In this document: positions 19,345 to 28,563 of the stretch, piece after piece | Layout: the number at the start of each line of letters is the position of its first letter | Position numbering within the stretch: position 1 is the stretch's first letter | Source: Desulfurobacterium sp. TC5-1 | GTDB taxonomy: Bacteria; Aquificota; Aquificia; Desulfurobacteriales; Desulfurobacteriaceae | Assembly: GCF_000421485.1 (NCBI RefSeq) | Contig: NZ_ATXC01000001.1 | Coordinates: 827,087-891,086 of the forward strand | Direction of reading: 5' to 3' | DNA: 64,000 bases | Program-made: the position numbers and the translations under genes | Notes under the pieces: generated by a model | Databases searched by the model: none | What the model saw: the letters and a program-made list of their open reading frames with translations, nothing else | What the model was told of the DNA's origin: nothing

Positions 19345-20678
19345 CTCTCCACTCCTGCCAGCTGTTTTATTACTTTACCCCTCATGTAAAACGGTGTTGC
19401 CTCCTCTATCTCAACGTTTATAAGATTACCAATGAGAGAATCGTTCCTATCCACTATAACTATCTTATTATTCCGCGTCCGTCCTATCATCTTCTCACTG
19501 GTTGAAGGACTCAGGCCCTCAACTAAAATTTCCTGAACAGATCCAAGAAGGGCAAGGTTTCTCTCTTCCGCCTGCCTCTTCAGAAGGTTATTTAACTCAG
19601 TAAGCCTTCTGTTCTTTTCCTTTTTAGGAACATCATCTTCAAAAGAGAACGCCCGCGTTAAAGGTCTTGGAGAATATTCAAAGACAAAAGCCTGATCAAA
19701 AACACAGGTTTCTACAAGAGAAAGCGTTTGTTCAAAGTCTTCAACTGTCTCACCGGGAAATCCAACAATAAAGTCACCTGAAAGTGCTACGTTCGGCACC
19801 TCCTCTTTCAGCATCAAAACCTTCTCTATGTACTCTTCCCGGGTGTATCCCCTATTCATCTTCTCAAGAATTTTATTGGAACCACTCTGAGGCGGTAGGT
19901 GAACATACTCACAAACCTTCGGAATCTCTTTTATTGCTTTTATAATGGAAATATCAAAACCGGCAGGATGAGAAGTTGTAAACCTCACCCTTTCAATACC
20001 TTCAACCTGAGAGACCATGTAGAGTAAATCTGGCAGCCTGACACCGTTGTAATCGTAAAAGTCAACATTCTGACCAAGTAAGTGCACCTCTTTAACACCC
20101 TTTTCCGCAAGTCTTTTCACCTCATCTACAACATTTTCAGGCGGTACGCTCCTCTCTCTCCCTCTAACGTATGGAACGATACAGTAGGTACAGAACCTGT
20201 TGCAACCACGCTGAACCGTTACGTAAGCAACAAAAGGATTGGTTAAAAGCGGCTCTATTGAAGGAACAACTTCGCCCTCATTTTCAAGGAACGTATCAAG
20301 TATTTCTACAGATGGCCTTTCCAGGGCCTCAATGAAATCAAGAATCTTGTGAAAGTTGAATGTGCCCAAAATAATGTCAACATGAGGATATCTATCGAGA
20401 ATAAATTTCCAGTCCCTTTGAGGAACACAGCCCGTAACAGCTATGACAAGCTCAGGCTTTTCTTTTTTTAATTTTTTAAGTTCACCAATAAAACTGTAAG
20501 CCTTGTTATCAGGCTTTGCTCTAACACTACAGGTGTTGACAATGACGATGTCAGCCTCTTTTAAATTTTCCGTCTTCTCGTATCCGGCAGAGGTAAGTAT
20601 TCCTGCCATCTTTTCCGAATCGTTAACATTCATCTGACAGCCGAAAGTCTTTACAAAAAACCGCTTTCCTTTCATCAT
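19338..20678 (-). CDS. miaB: tRNA-2-methylthio-N6-dimethylallyladenosine synthase
   Basis: Radical-SAM methylthiotransferase that adds a 2-methylthio group to i6A37 of tRNAs reading codons that begin with U. The N-terminal domain supplies three Cys (FGCQMNV, NTCSVRA, TGCVPQR), the radical-SAM cluster is CNRFCTYC, and a TRAM domain ends the protein. I start at ATG 20678 because it overlaps the upstream stop as ATGA; an in-frame GTG at 20690 is the alternative. The product is 446 residues, normal for MiaB. RimO is excluded as less likely on overall pattern. Confidence 0.92.
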   Translation of the reverse strand: MMKGKRFFVKTFGCQMNVNDSEKMAGILTSAGYEKTENLKEADIVIVNTCSVRAKPDNKAYSFIGELKKLKKEKPELVIAVTGCVPQRDWKFILDRYPHVDIILGTFNFHKILDFIEALERPSVEILDTFLENEGEVVPSIEPLLTNPFVAYVTVQRGCNRFCTYCIVPYVRGRERSVPPENVVDEVKRLAEKGVKEVHLLGQNVDFYDYNGVRLPDLLYMVSQVEGIERVRFTTSHPAGFDISIIKAIKEIPKVCEYVHLPPQSGSNKILEKMNRGYTREEYIEKVLMLKEEVPNVALSGDFIVGFPGETVEDFEQTLSLVETCVFDQAFVFEYSPRPLTRAFSFEDDVPKKEKNRRLTELNNLLKRQAEERNLALLGSVQEILVEGLSPSTSEKMIGRTRNNKIVIVDRNDSLIGNLINVEIEEATPFYMRGKVIKQLAGVERW

Positions 20679-21391
20679 CTCTGTCCACACACATTATCAA
20701 CGTACATATTTTCAGGATAGACGTAAACTTCAACACGCCTGTTGGCTGCCCTTCCATCAACCGTACTATTGGGCGCTATTGGCTTAGAAGATCCACAACC
20801 AAAGGCTAAAATTCTATAAGATGGAATACCTAAGCTTTCAAGTTCTTTTTTAACAGCTTCCGCTCTTCTTTCAGTAATAAGATTGTTAAAATCATCAGTC
20901 CCCGTGCTATCAGAAAAACCAGCAATAACTAAAAGAGAGTTCTTACCGTTAAAGGACTGTGCAATCGCCTTTATAACAGAATCGTTGACAATCCTATCCC
21001 TGTTAAGTTCAAAAATAAGTGAATCCTTAATGATTATTCTCACTCTTTGAGGCTCTTCAACCACCAAAAGGTCACCTTTAATAGACGGTAAATGACCAAA
21101 CAGCGGTACAGAAGCAATAACCTTTGCTCCGGTTAAATCTCTAAACGCCTTTACTTCGTTTTCAAATATATACTTTGAAACCTCAATCTGAGGCTCCTTT
21201 CCTTCAGCTTCTTTCAAAGCTTCCTCTTCACGATTGACAGAAGGAACACTAACCTTAACCTCTGGAACTGCCTTTTTCGGTGGAATTGTAATCGTTACAC
21301 CCGTGTTAACGACCGTCTGACCACATCCAGAAAGAACAACAATCGTTGAGATAGTGGCCAATAATGGTAAAATTTTTATCCTCACAGACAA
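20675..21391 (-). CDS. OmpA/Pal-type peptidoglycan-binding lipoprotein
   Basis: Lipoprotein precursor with a signal peptide ending in the lipobox LSGC (Cys23), so it should be lipidated and sent to the outer membrane. After a low-complexity linker (about 30-70) and an unknown middle region, residues about 120-238 form an OmpA-C domain. The peptidoglycan-binding pattern there is GFSDSTGTDDFN, ERRAEAVKKEL, and AANRRVEVYV. At 238 residues it is larger than classical Pal. No tol genes are nearby. It is the first gene of the unit with miaB. Confidence 0.87.
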   Translation of the reverse strand: MSVRIKILPLLATISTIVVLSGCGQTVVNTGVTITIPPKKAVPEVKVSVPSVNREEEALKEAEGKEPQIEVSKYIFENEVKAFRDLTGAKVIASVPLFGHLPSIKGDLLVVEEPQRVRIIIKDSLIFELNRDRIVNDSVIKAIAQSFNGKNSLLVIAGFSDSTGTDDFNNLITERRAEAVKKELESLGIPSYRILAFGCGSSKPIAPNSTVDGRAANRRVEVYVYPENMYVDNVCGQR

Positions 21392-21445
21392 CCTCCGGTG
21401 AGCAAATGCCTGTAATTAATTTAAAACTGTTGGAGGAGGATATCA

Positions 21446-22693
21446 ATGGAAATAAGAAAAATTGCTGAAGAAGCAAAAAAGGTCAGCTATAAACTGACAG
21501 GTATATCAACGAACGTGAAAAACAGAACACTGCTCAAAGCAGCGGAACTGATCGATGCAAAGAGAGACCTTATAAAAGCCGAAAATGAAAAAGATCTAAA
21601 AGCTGCAGAAGAAAAAGGCCTGTCAAAAGCCATGATTGACAGGCTCCTTTTAAACGAAAAAAGGATAAAAGGGATGATCGACGTCCTCCATGATGTTGCG
21701 AAAATGGAAGACCCTGTCGGTTCTGTGATAAAGATGTGGAAGCGCCCAAACGGTATAAAAATAGGGAAAATGAGAGTTCCGTTAGGTGTTGTGGGAATAA
21801 TATACGAATCAAGGCCAAACGTCACAGTAGAGGCAGCTTCCCTCTGTATAAAAAGTTCAAACGCAATAATCCTGAAGGGCGGTAAAGAGGCGATAAACTC
21901 AAACAGGGTACTTGTAAACATCTTAAAGGAAGCTGCTGAATCTGAAGGATTCCCACCTGAGGCAATCCAGTTTGTTGATACAACCGACAGAAGCATCGTT
22001 AAAGAGATGGTTCAGTTAGACCAGTTTATAGATGTGATAATCCCGAGAGGCGGTGAAGGATTGATAAGATTTGTTGCAGAAAACTCAAGAATCCCTGTAA
22101 TAAAACACTACAAGGGTGTCTGCCACGTGTTCGTTGACAAGTTTGCAGACCTTGAGAAAGCGTGGAACATCTGTTTCAATGCAAAGGTTCAAAGACCGGG
22201 TGTGTGCAACGCAATGGAAACTATGCTCGTTCACAGCGAAATAGCAGACGGATTTATGCCGGAAATGATAGAAAGGTTTAAAAAGGCCGGCGTTGAACTT
22301 AGAGGATGCGAAAGGGCAAGAGCTTACGACCCGGAATACATAAAAGAAGCGACAGAAGAAGACTGGTACGCCGAATACCTTGACCTGATACTTGCCGTCA
22401 AAATCGTTGATTCTCTTGAAGAGGCGATAGAACACATAAACACCTACGGCTCTCACCACAGCGACGCCATAGTAACAGAAAACTATACAAACGGCATGAA
22501 ATTTCTCAACGACATCGATTCTGCTGCCGTTTACATAAACGCCTCAACCCGCTTCACAGATGGAAACGTTTTCGGCCTCGGTGCAGAGATGGGAATCTCT
22601 ACCGACAAGATACACGTGAGAGGACCTATGGGACTTGAAGACCTTACAATTCCAAAATACATAATCTTTGGCAACGGACAGATAAGGGAGTAA
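21446..22693 (+). CDS. proA: Gamma-glutamyl phosphate reductase
   Basis: Second step of proline synthesis: NADPH reduction of gamma-glutamyl phosphate to glutamate semialdehyde. The 415-residue protein shows the ALDH-fold landmarks VPLGVVGIIYESRPNVT, ILKGGKEAINSN, IPRGGEGLI, and the catalytic Cys in RPGVCNAMET. GGAGGA precedes the ATG. proB is not in the window. A 38-codon ORF and nadD follow in a tightly coupled series. Confidence 0.97.
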   Translation: MEIRKIAEEAKKVSYKLTGISTNVKNRTLLKAAELIDAKRDLIKAENEKDLKAAEEKGLSKAMIDRLLLNEKRIKGMIDVLHDVAKMEDPVGSVIKMWKRPNGIKIGKMRVPLGVVGIIYESRPNVTVEAASLCIKSSNAIILKGGKEAINSNRVLVNILKEAAESEGFPPEAIQFVDTTDRSIVKEMVQLDQFIDVIIPRGGEGLIRFVAENSRIPVIKHYKGVCHVFVDKFADLEKAWNICFNAKVQRPGVCNAMETMLVHSEIADGFMPEMIERFKKAGVELRGCERARAYDPEYIKEATEEDWYAEYLDLILAVKIVDSLEEAIEHINTYGSHHSDAIVTENYTNGMKFLNDIDSAAVYINASTRFTDGNVFGLGAEMGISTDKIHVRGPMGLEDLTIPKYIIFGNGQIRE

Positions 22694-22694
22694 T

Positions 22695-22811
22695 ATGAGA
22701 GAACAGATTTTCAATTACATATTTCTGTTTTTACTGGTAGTGTTTCTGGTAAACATATTTGTCTGGATTCCGGTAACTTTAATAAAGAAGTTTAAAAGTG
22801 AGAAAAGATGA
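22695..22811 (+). CDS. Small single-span membrane protein, 38 residues
   Basis: A short ORF between proA and nadD. ATG 22695 is preceded by AAGGGAG (22684-22690) and its TGA overlaps the nadD ATG as ATGA. The peptide begins MREQIFNY, has one hydrophobic helix (about 8-29, rich in F, L, V, I with a single Trp) and ends in a basic tail (KKFKSEKR), the topology of an Nin-Cout or small membrane subunit. The good ribosome-binding site and translational coupling argue it is expressed. I recognise no family. Confidence 0.6.
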   Translation: MREQIFNYIFLFLLVVFLVNIFVWIPVTLIKKFKSEKR

Positions 22812-23461
22812 AAGCCCTGTTTGGCGGAAGCTTTAACCCGGTTCACATAGGGCATCTCGTCATAGCGCGGGATGTCCTTGAATCCTTTAGCTTCTCGGAA
22901 ATCGTCTTTGTTCCTGCAAAAATCCAGCCTTTAAAAGGGAAACTGTCAATTCCACCGGAGGTTAGATTAGAACTTTTAGAGTTAGCAGTCAGAGAAATAC
23001 CCTACTTTAAGGTATGGGATTACGAAATAAAAAAGGAAGGTGTTTCTTACACGATAGATACGCTTAAAGCCTTTAAGCAGAATGAAAAACAACCTCCCGT
23101 ATTTATAATGGGCGCCGACTCTTTCCTAACATTTCCAAAATGGAAGGAACCAAAAAAAATCCTTGAAACAGCTAAAATAATCGTGGTCAAAAGGCCTGAA
23201 TACAACCTTAAAGCAGAAGAAATCCTGAAGCAGTTAAACGTAAAGAAAAAAATACAAGAGGGAACGTTAAAAAAACCTAACGACATCAACTCGGCAGATA
23301 TCTTCATAATGAACGGAAGACTTATAGAGATAAGCTCAACGGAAGTAAGAAACCGCCTAAAGCAGGGGAGGGACGTCCGCTTTCTCGTTCCGGATACCTG
23401 TGCTAAAAAACTGAACGAATTAATAAAAACCGGAAAACTTTTCAATATCTCTCTTAGTTAG
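22808..23461 (+). CDS. nadD: Nicotinate-nucleotide adenylyltransferase
   Basis: Makes deamido-NAD from nicotinate mononucleotide and ATP in NAD synthesis. The nucleotidyltransferase signature is GGSFNPVHIGHL at the N-terminus, with FIMGADSFLTFPKW in the centre and the C-terminal ISSTEVRNRL motif. The 217-residue length is typical. Its ATG overlaps the stop of the small membrane ORF. The proA-nadD neighbourhood is seen in many bacteria. Confidence 0.94.
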   Translation: MKALFGGSFNPVHIGHLVIARDVLESFSFSEIVFVPAKIQPLKGKLSIPPEVRLELLELAVREIPYFKVWDYEIKKEGVSYTIDTLKAFKQNEKQPPVFIMGADSFLTFPKWKEPKKILETAKIIVVKRPEYNLKAEEILKQLNVKKKIQEGTLKKPNDINSADIFIMNGRLIEISSTEVRNRLKQGRDVRFLVPDTCAKKLNELIKTGKLFNISLS

Positions 23462-23521
23462 CATATCCTCACTTTTCCTCTGAAACACCACTAAAAACGC
23501 CATTTTCTTTCATCAAAGAGG

Positions 23522-23551
23522 TTGACATTTATTGTAAAATTGCAATATTTA
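23522..23551 (+). promoter_or_regulatory. Probable promoter of the ACR3-like transporter
   Basis: A perfect TTGACA (23522-23527) is followed 18 bp later by TATTTA (23546-23551). The spacer ends in an 8-bp palindrome ATTGCAAT (23539-23546) that could be an operator. The start codon lies about 30 bp downstream. Confidence 0.45.
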
Positions 23552-23581
23552 TATGAACAGATAGAAACAGGAGGTGAGGTG

Positions 23582-24619
23582 ATGAAAACACCACTTAAAG
23601 CGATGCAGTTTATAAAGAAAAATGTTCACTATCTTATAGTAACTGCAATCGTTGCAGGCCTTTTAAACGTTTACTTTACAGGTGGATGGAAAGTGCCAAA
23701 AACGGTGATTCTCTCGGTAATGATGTTTCTGGTAATTCTGCCTGTAATGATAAATCTGAAGATAGATGAAGTTTTCAAGCACCTAAAAGAACCAAAGGTG
23801 CTCTTTTTAAGCCTTGTAGTAAACTTTACAGTATCTCCGCTTATAGCATACGTTCTGGGAAAAATCTTCTTTGCCAACCACCCTGAACTTTTCGTTGCAC
23901 TGACAATTCTATCTTTTATCCCGACAAGTGCCATGACGGCAGCATGGACCAGCATTTCAGGTGGCAAAGTCGAAACGGCAATGTTTCTGATTCCTGCCAA
24001 CCTGCTCTTTGCAGCGTTCGTAGCTGTTCCTTTTATACTTCCAAAGGTAATCGGAAGCCAGATGACAATAAGTTCCTTTACGTTCATCAAAAGCATTCTC
24101 ATAGTGTTCTTTATACCGCTCCTTGTGGGTCTTGTAATAAGAACACTCCTCATAAGGAAGTTTGGAATTGAAACATTCAACAGAGAAATCAAACCCGAAT
24201 TGTCTGGAATAAGCAGTATCGGTATTGTTATTCTCTCATTTTTAGTCCTTTCAATGAGCAGAACGAAGCTTCTCTTTTCTCATCCGGACATCGTGCCTGT
24301 AATCGTTATTCCGCTTATCATCTACTACATCTCAATGCTGATATTCAGCACCATATATGCAAAGTTCTTAGTCGCAAGGAAGATATTAAAGCCTGAAGAG
24401 GCAATCGTTGTTGCTTTTGCATCAGCAGTAAGGCACCTTAACATAACACTTGCAATAATTCTCATAACATTCCCTGTGGACAAGGCAGCTTTGATGGTGC
24501 TATTCGTCGTGTTAGGGTTTATCATCCAGATTCCTCTCCTTGGATTCTACGTCCAGCACTACGCAAAAGATTTCGTGGCAAACCACCAGGAAAGAGAACT
24601 GCAAAAGGCCACAGCTTAA
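23582..24619 (+). CDS. ACR3-like transporter of the bile acid/arsenite superfamily
   Basis: Polytopic (about ten segments) inner-membrane permease of 345 residues. ATG 23582 is used, 4 bp after a strong AGGAGGTGA; the in-frame 23522 start would include the promoter. The order of segments and the block IPTSAMTAAW (about 113-122) match the ACR3 arsenite-exporter region normally written APCTAMVFVW. The Cys essential for arsenite transport in studied ACR3 proteins is Thr115 here. No arsR or arsC is adjacent. It may export another anion or organic acid; I would not annotate it as an arsenite pump. Confidence 0.75.
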   Translation: MKTPLKAMQFIKKNVHYLIVTAIVAGLLNVYFTGGWKVPKTVILSVMMFLVILPVMINLKIDEVFKHLKEPKVLFLSLVVNFTVSPLIAYVLGKIFFANHPELFVALTILSFIPTSAMTAAWTSISGGKVETAMFLIPANLLFAAFVAVPFILPKVIGSQMTISSFTFIKSILIVFFIPLLVGLVIRTLLIRKFGIETFNREIKPELSGISSIGIVILSFLVLSMSRTKLLFSHPDIVPVIVIPLIIYYISMLIFSTIYAKFLVARKILKPEEAIVVAFASAVRHLNITLAIILITFPVDKAALMVLFVVLGFIIQIPLLGFYVQHYAKDFVANHQERELQKATA

Positions 24620-24623
24620 ACCA

Positions 24624-24645
24624 GGCGGGGAAATCCCCGCCTTTT
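24624..24645. terminator. Bidirectional terminator
   Basis: GGCGGGG AAAT CCCCGCC followed by TTTTATT lies between the convergent transporter and nucleotidyltransferase genes, ending both transcripts. Confidence 0.85.
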
Positions 24646-24646
24646 A

Positions 24647-27289
24647 TTAAACAAGCTCAAGCTTTTTCTCTCTTAAAATTTTCTTCACTTCTTCTTCCAA
24701 AGCGTCATATTCATTCTCAACCTTTCCATCCAAAATTCTGTGCTTTAATTCCGTCAGCACCTCCTTAAAAACAGGGCCTGGTTTTAACCCCATCTCTTTA
24801 AGGTCATTTCCTGTTATGGCAAGTTTTAAATCTCTCCACTCTTTAAGATACTGCAACAACCTGTGCTTTAATTCCTCTTTCGTAGTTCTTGCAGCGACAT
24901 AGAGAATCATTTCCTCTTTTTCTCTTTTCAATGTCTCGAAAAGCTCACTGTTGGTAAAACTACCTTTCTCAAGTTTTGTCGTAAGCTGCTTTCCGCGATA
25001 TATGAGATTTTTAATGAGATTTGCCTCATCTTCCGGAACAGAAAAATCCTTCAAAAGCCTGTCTATCTCCTCTGCAGGAAGACTTTCAAAGAAAGCGGCA
25101 AAGTAAAGAATCGGATAATCGACCCTGCTTCTGCTGAAAGTCAACCTGTGCCAATTAATTATCTTCCTTATCCTATCGAAAAAGTCCCTCTTTTTTTTGT
25201 TCCATATAAACCGCGGGCTAAAAGCCTTAAGTATTCCATATTCTTCCATTCGGTTTACAATCCTCAGCGGATTATCCTCTTCAAAAATATGTTTAAGCTC
25301 AAGGTAAACCCTTTTCCCTTCAACCGTTCTAAAGAGATTTTTCTGAACAGCAATCTTTAAAAGCTTCTCGGTATGTTTTCCTATATCAAAGCGATAACGA
25401 ACGGCAAACCGCAAAGCCCTCAAAATCCTTGTAGGATCCTCAACAAAACTTAAAGCGTGAAGAACCCTTATCTTCTTTTCCTTTATGTCCTTCAAACCAT
25501 TAAAGAAATCTACCAGCTTCCCGAATTCCCTGCCGTTAAGCTTAACGGCAAGTGTATTAATGGTGAAATCCCTCCGGAAAAGATCCTTTTTCAAAGGTGC
25601 CGTATCCACCTCTGGAAGAGCACCGGGTGCACGATAAATCTCCGTCCTTGCAGAGGCAAAATCCACCTTAAAGCCATCTAAAAGCGTAACCGTAGCCGTT
25701 TTGAACTTATCAAAAACGTGAACTTTTCCTCCCACCTCCTTAGCAAATGCCTTTGCCAGCTTTGTTGCATCGCCCTCAACGACAATATCAACATCAAGGT
25801 TTTTTCTTCCTATAATTAAATCTCTGACAAAGCCACCTATAACGTAAGCACTTATACCTTTTTCCGTCGCAACTTCACCAACCTTCTTCAAAAGTTCATA
25901 AACCTTTCCCGGAAGCCTTTCCTTTAACATCTGTTTCACATTTTTAAAGTGAGGCGAAGATGAACGCCTCATATAAAACTTTTCCGACTCATCTATCTCA
26001 TCACGATAAAGATTCGTTAGAACATCCGTTCTCGTTATGACACCGACCACTTTACCCCTGTCTATGACAGGAACAAGCGTCTGCTGGTTTGAAACTATAA
26101 TCTCCTCAATTTCACTTACAGGTGTATCCGGAAAAACGCAAGAAAACTCTCTCTCCATTACCGTTGAAACAGGTTCATCGTCCATTCCCATGTAATATGC
26201 TTTATCGGTTAAGCTCCTGTTTATGATACCTACAAGCATCCCCCTATCATCAAGGACAGGCGCAGCGTTTATTCCCTGCTTCATAAGAAACGAAAGACAC
26301 TCTTTTACGGTCATATCCTTTCTAACAGTTTGTGCCGGTGAAGACATAATGTCTCCCGCCACCTTTGCCGGATAAACAATATCTTTAAGCACTTCTATCA
26401 CTTTCTCTTTCACTTCGTAAACCGTCTTATCCCGAATTACTGCCGAAGCTGCCTCCGAATGCCCTCCACCGCCAAGTTTCTCTGCAAGTCTTGACACATC
26501 CACAAGGGGCGTTTTTGACCGACCTATTACAAATACTGTCCCTTCAACACCTGCCACGGCTATCAAGGCAGGATAGTTGTTGATGTCAAGCAGTTTACTG
26601 ACGAGGTGGGCAATATCTCCCACGTATTTATCAAACTGCACAGTGGTAAGAGCTATCCTGTTACCGTTAATCTCAAGAATTTCAACGTTATCCTTTAAAA
26701 CCTTCAAAATATCAATCTCTTCCGGTGAAAACTCCCTTGGAAGATAGTGTTTTATTATTTCCGGATTGGCGCCGATTGAAAAGAGATAACCGGCCGCTAT
26801 GTGATCAAGGGAGGACGTGCCTGGAAAAAGAAAACTTCCCGTATCAGAATAGATTCCTAAAGCCATTATTGAAGCTTCAAGTGGCGAAGGGATTATTCCC
26901 TTACCCTTTAGAATCATAGTAAGAAGGGAAGTTACCGCTCCAGTTTCCTTAAAGTAAAGCCTTACGTTTTTAAACCCTGAAGTTTCCCGTGTGTGGTGGT
27001 CATAAATAATCACGGGAACATCTTTCCCCGCTATTTTATCCTTAACCACTTCAGGTATTCTCTCTATGTCCGACGTGTCAACGACAATCAGCTTTTCTAT
27101 TTCACCGTTAAAACCTGTCTCATCAACGTAATCAAGCAGTTTCGGATTCTCTTCAAGAACCTTAATAACATCTTTACCTTTCGTCCCCGGAAGGACGACA
27201 ACCGCATCAGGATAAAGTTTCCTAACTGCAATGACAGCTCCAAGAGCATCAAGATCCATATTCTTATGAGCAGTTATAACGATAGCCAT
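24647..27289 (-). CDS. DHH-CBS-tRNA nucleotidyltransferase fusion (A-adding type)
   Basis: An 880-residue three-part protein. Residues 1-300 form a DHH/DHHA1 phosphoesterase-like domain (VVDTSDIER, YDHHTRE, GGGGHSEAAS). Residues about 310-430 are a pair of CBS domains. From about 465 on comes a class II tRNA nucleotidyltransferase head (YVIGGFVRDLI, DVDIVVEGD, RRDFTINTLA, DPTRILRALRFAVRY). The same domain order is known in the A-adding enzyme of Aquifex aeolicus, which completes tRNA 3' ends after a separate CC-adding enzyme. No CC-adding partner is in the window. The DHH part may give nuclease or phosphatase activity. It lies alone on the minus strand, ended by a shared terminator. Confidence 0.85.
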   Translation of the reverse strand: MAIVITAHKNMDLDALGAVIAVRKLYPDAVVVLPGTKGKDVIKVLEENPKLLDYVDETGFNGEIEKLIVVDTSDIERIPEVVKDKIAGKDVPVIIYDHHTRETSGFKNVRLYFKETGAVTSLLTMILKGKGIIPSPLEASIMALGIYSDTGSFLFPGTSSLDHIAAGYLFSIGANPEIIKHYLPREFSPEEIDILKVLKDNVEILEINGNRIALTTVQFDKYVGDIAHLVSKLLDINNYPALIAVAGVEGTVFVIGRSKTPLVDVSRLAEKLGGGGHSEAASAVIRDKTVYEVKEKVIEVLKDIVYPAKVAGDIMSSPAQTVRKDMTVKECLSFLMKQGINAAPVLDDRGMLVGIINRSLTDKAYYMGMDDEPVSTVMEREFSCVFPDTPVSEIEEIIVSNQQTLVPVIDRGKVVGVITRTDVLTNLYRDEIDESEKFYMRRSSSPHFKNVKQMLKERLPGKVYELLKKVGEVATEKGISAYVIGGFVRDLIIGRKNLDVDIVVEGDATKLAKAFAKEVGGKVHVFDKFKTATVTLLDGFKVDFASARTEIYRAPGALPEVDTAPLKKDLFRRDFTINTLAVKLNGREFGKLVDFFNGLKDIKEKKIRVLHALSFVEDPTRILRALRFAVRYRFDIGKHTEKLLKIAVQKNLFRTVEGKRVYLELKHIFEEDNPLRIVNRMEEYGILKAFSPRFIWNKKKRDFFDRIRKIINWHRLTFSRSRVDYPILYFAAFFESLPAEEIDRLLKDFSVPEDEANLIKNLIYRGKQLTTKLEKGSFTNSELFETLKREKEEMILYVAARTTKEELKHRLLQYLKEWRDLKLAITGNDLKEMGLKPGPVFKEVLTELKHRILDGKVENEYDALEEEVKKILREKKLELV

Positions 27290-27321
27290 ATTTCCCCTTT
27301 ATTCACACGCTGTTTTATAGG

Positions 27322-27327
27322 TATAAT
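27322..27327 (+). promoter_or_regulatory. -10 box of the folP-cdaA-glmM operon
   Basis: Perfect TATAAT in the 77-bp gap between divergent genes, 40 bp upstream of folP. No clear -35 box. Confidence 0.45.
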
Positions 27328-27366
27328 TTAACTCATCATCTTCTATTTTAAACTACGGGGCAAACT

Positions 27367-28563
27367 ATGTTCGTAACAATAAGAAAATTTACAAAAAGTA
27401 AACTTAAAGAGTTCTTGCTTACCATCGGAAACACACCTGAAGGTGCCGACATTCTCTCAAAAAAGGGCATTCTATATACGTTTGTAATAGAAGGAATAGA
27501 CACAAGGGCAGCCAACATTCTAAAGCAGGACGCAATAGCTTCAGGAGGCGACTGCGCCCTACCAAGAGAAGCTTCTTCTTTCACATGTAAAACGTGCACA
27601 GCTGTCCTTATCGGTTCTCTCAGAACTATTGAAAAACTCCTTGAAAGAATGAAAAAGCAACCTTTCGGACTTAAAAAACTTGCTGACGAAATAAAGAGGC
27701 TGATAGAGGCCGATTCCAACACAAGGTTTGAGCTTAAAGCAAACGGAAAAACGCTTTCTCTTGAAAAGCCTACAATCATGGGCATTTTGAACACGACCCC
27801 CGATTCCTTTTCTGACGGCGGGAAGTGGACAACCGTCGATAGAGCCCTGAAGCACGCGGAGGAAATGATAGAAGACGGAGCGTCAATAATTGACGTTGGC
27901 GGTGAATCTACAAGACCTGGCGCCGAACCTGTCCCACTTGAAGAAGAGATGAGAAGAGTTGTTCCAGTGATAGAAGCAATAAGAAAAGAGTTTCCGGGCG
28001 TTTTTATATCCGTTGACACTTACAAATCAAAAGTAGCGGAGGAAGCCTTAAACGCAGGTGCCGACATAATAAACGACATAAGCGGTTTCCACTTTGACAA
28101 CAGAATGGCAGAACTGGTAGCTGAAAGAAACGTCCCGGCCGTTCTCATGCATATAAAAGGAACACCGAGAGACATGCAGAAAAACCCCTACTACGAAGAC
28201 GTAATAAAAGAGTTATGCCAATACTTTGAAGAGACCATAAAAGAAGCTAAAGAGAAAGGGGTTAAAAAGGAACAGATAATCATAGACCCGGGAATAGGTT
28301 TTGGGAAGCGGCTTGAAGATAACCTTACAATTCTTAAAAGGATTAACGAATTCAAAAGGTTTGGCGTTCCAATTCTGCTTGGCACTTCAAGAAAAAGTTT
28401 CATAAAAATGGTAACAGGCGAAGAAAATCCGGAAAAAAGAGTCGCCGGCTCTTTAGCCTCAATAGTTAAAGGCGTTTTAAACGGTGTGAAAATTGTAAGA
28501 GTTCACGATGTAAAAGAGACGAAGCAGTTTTTAGACATACTACTTGCCATAGAGGACGCTTAA
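27367..28563 (+). CDS. folP: Dihydropteroate synthase with N-terminal extension
   Basis: Joins p-aminobenzoate to hydroxymethyl-dihydropterin pyrophosphate in folate synthesis. The TIM barrel starts at about residue 135 with MGILNTTPDSFSDGG and has DVGGESTRPGA, NDISGF, LMHIKGTP, DPGIGFGKR and GTSRKSFI, all intact sulfonamide-target motifs. An additional 134 residues precede the barrel (usual length about 280, here 398), including Cys63 and CKTC, with no family I can name. It opens the operon, with cdaA starting directly after its stop. Confidence 0.94.
   Translation: MFVTIRKFTKSKLKEFLLTIGNTPEGADILSKKGILYTFVIEGIDTRAANILKQDAIASGGDCALPREASSFTCKTCTAVLIGSLRTIEKLLERMKKQPFGLKKLADEIKRLIEADSNTRFELKANGKTLSLEKPTIMGILNTTPDSFSDGGKWTTVDRALKHAEEMIEDGASIIDVGGESTRPGAEPVPLEEEMRRVVPVIEAIRKEFPGVFISVDTYKSKVAEEALNAGADIINDISGFHFDNRMAELVAERNVPAVLMHIKGTPRDMQKNPYYEDVIKELCQYFEETIKEAKEKGVKKEQIIIDPGIGFGKRLEDNLTILKRINEFKRFGVPILLGTSRKSFIKMVTGEENPEKRVAGSLASIVKGVLNGVKIVRVHDVKETKQFLDILLAIEDA

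Noticed and set aside
27348..28019. 223-codon minus-strand ORF
   Set aside because: Lies antisense to folP, has shadow-frame composition (Ser/Ile/Phe rich) and no ribosome-binding site or family.
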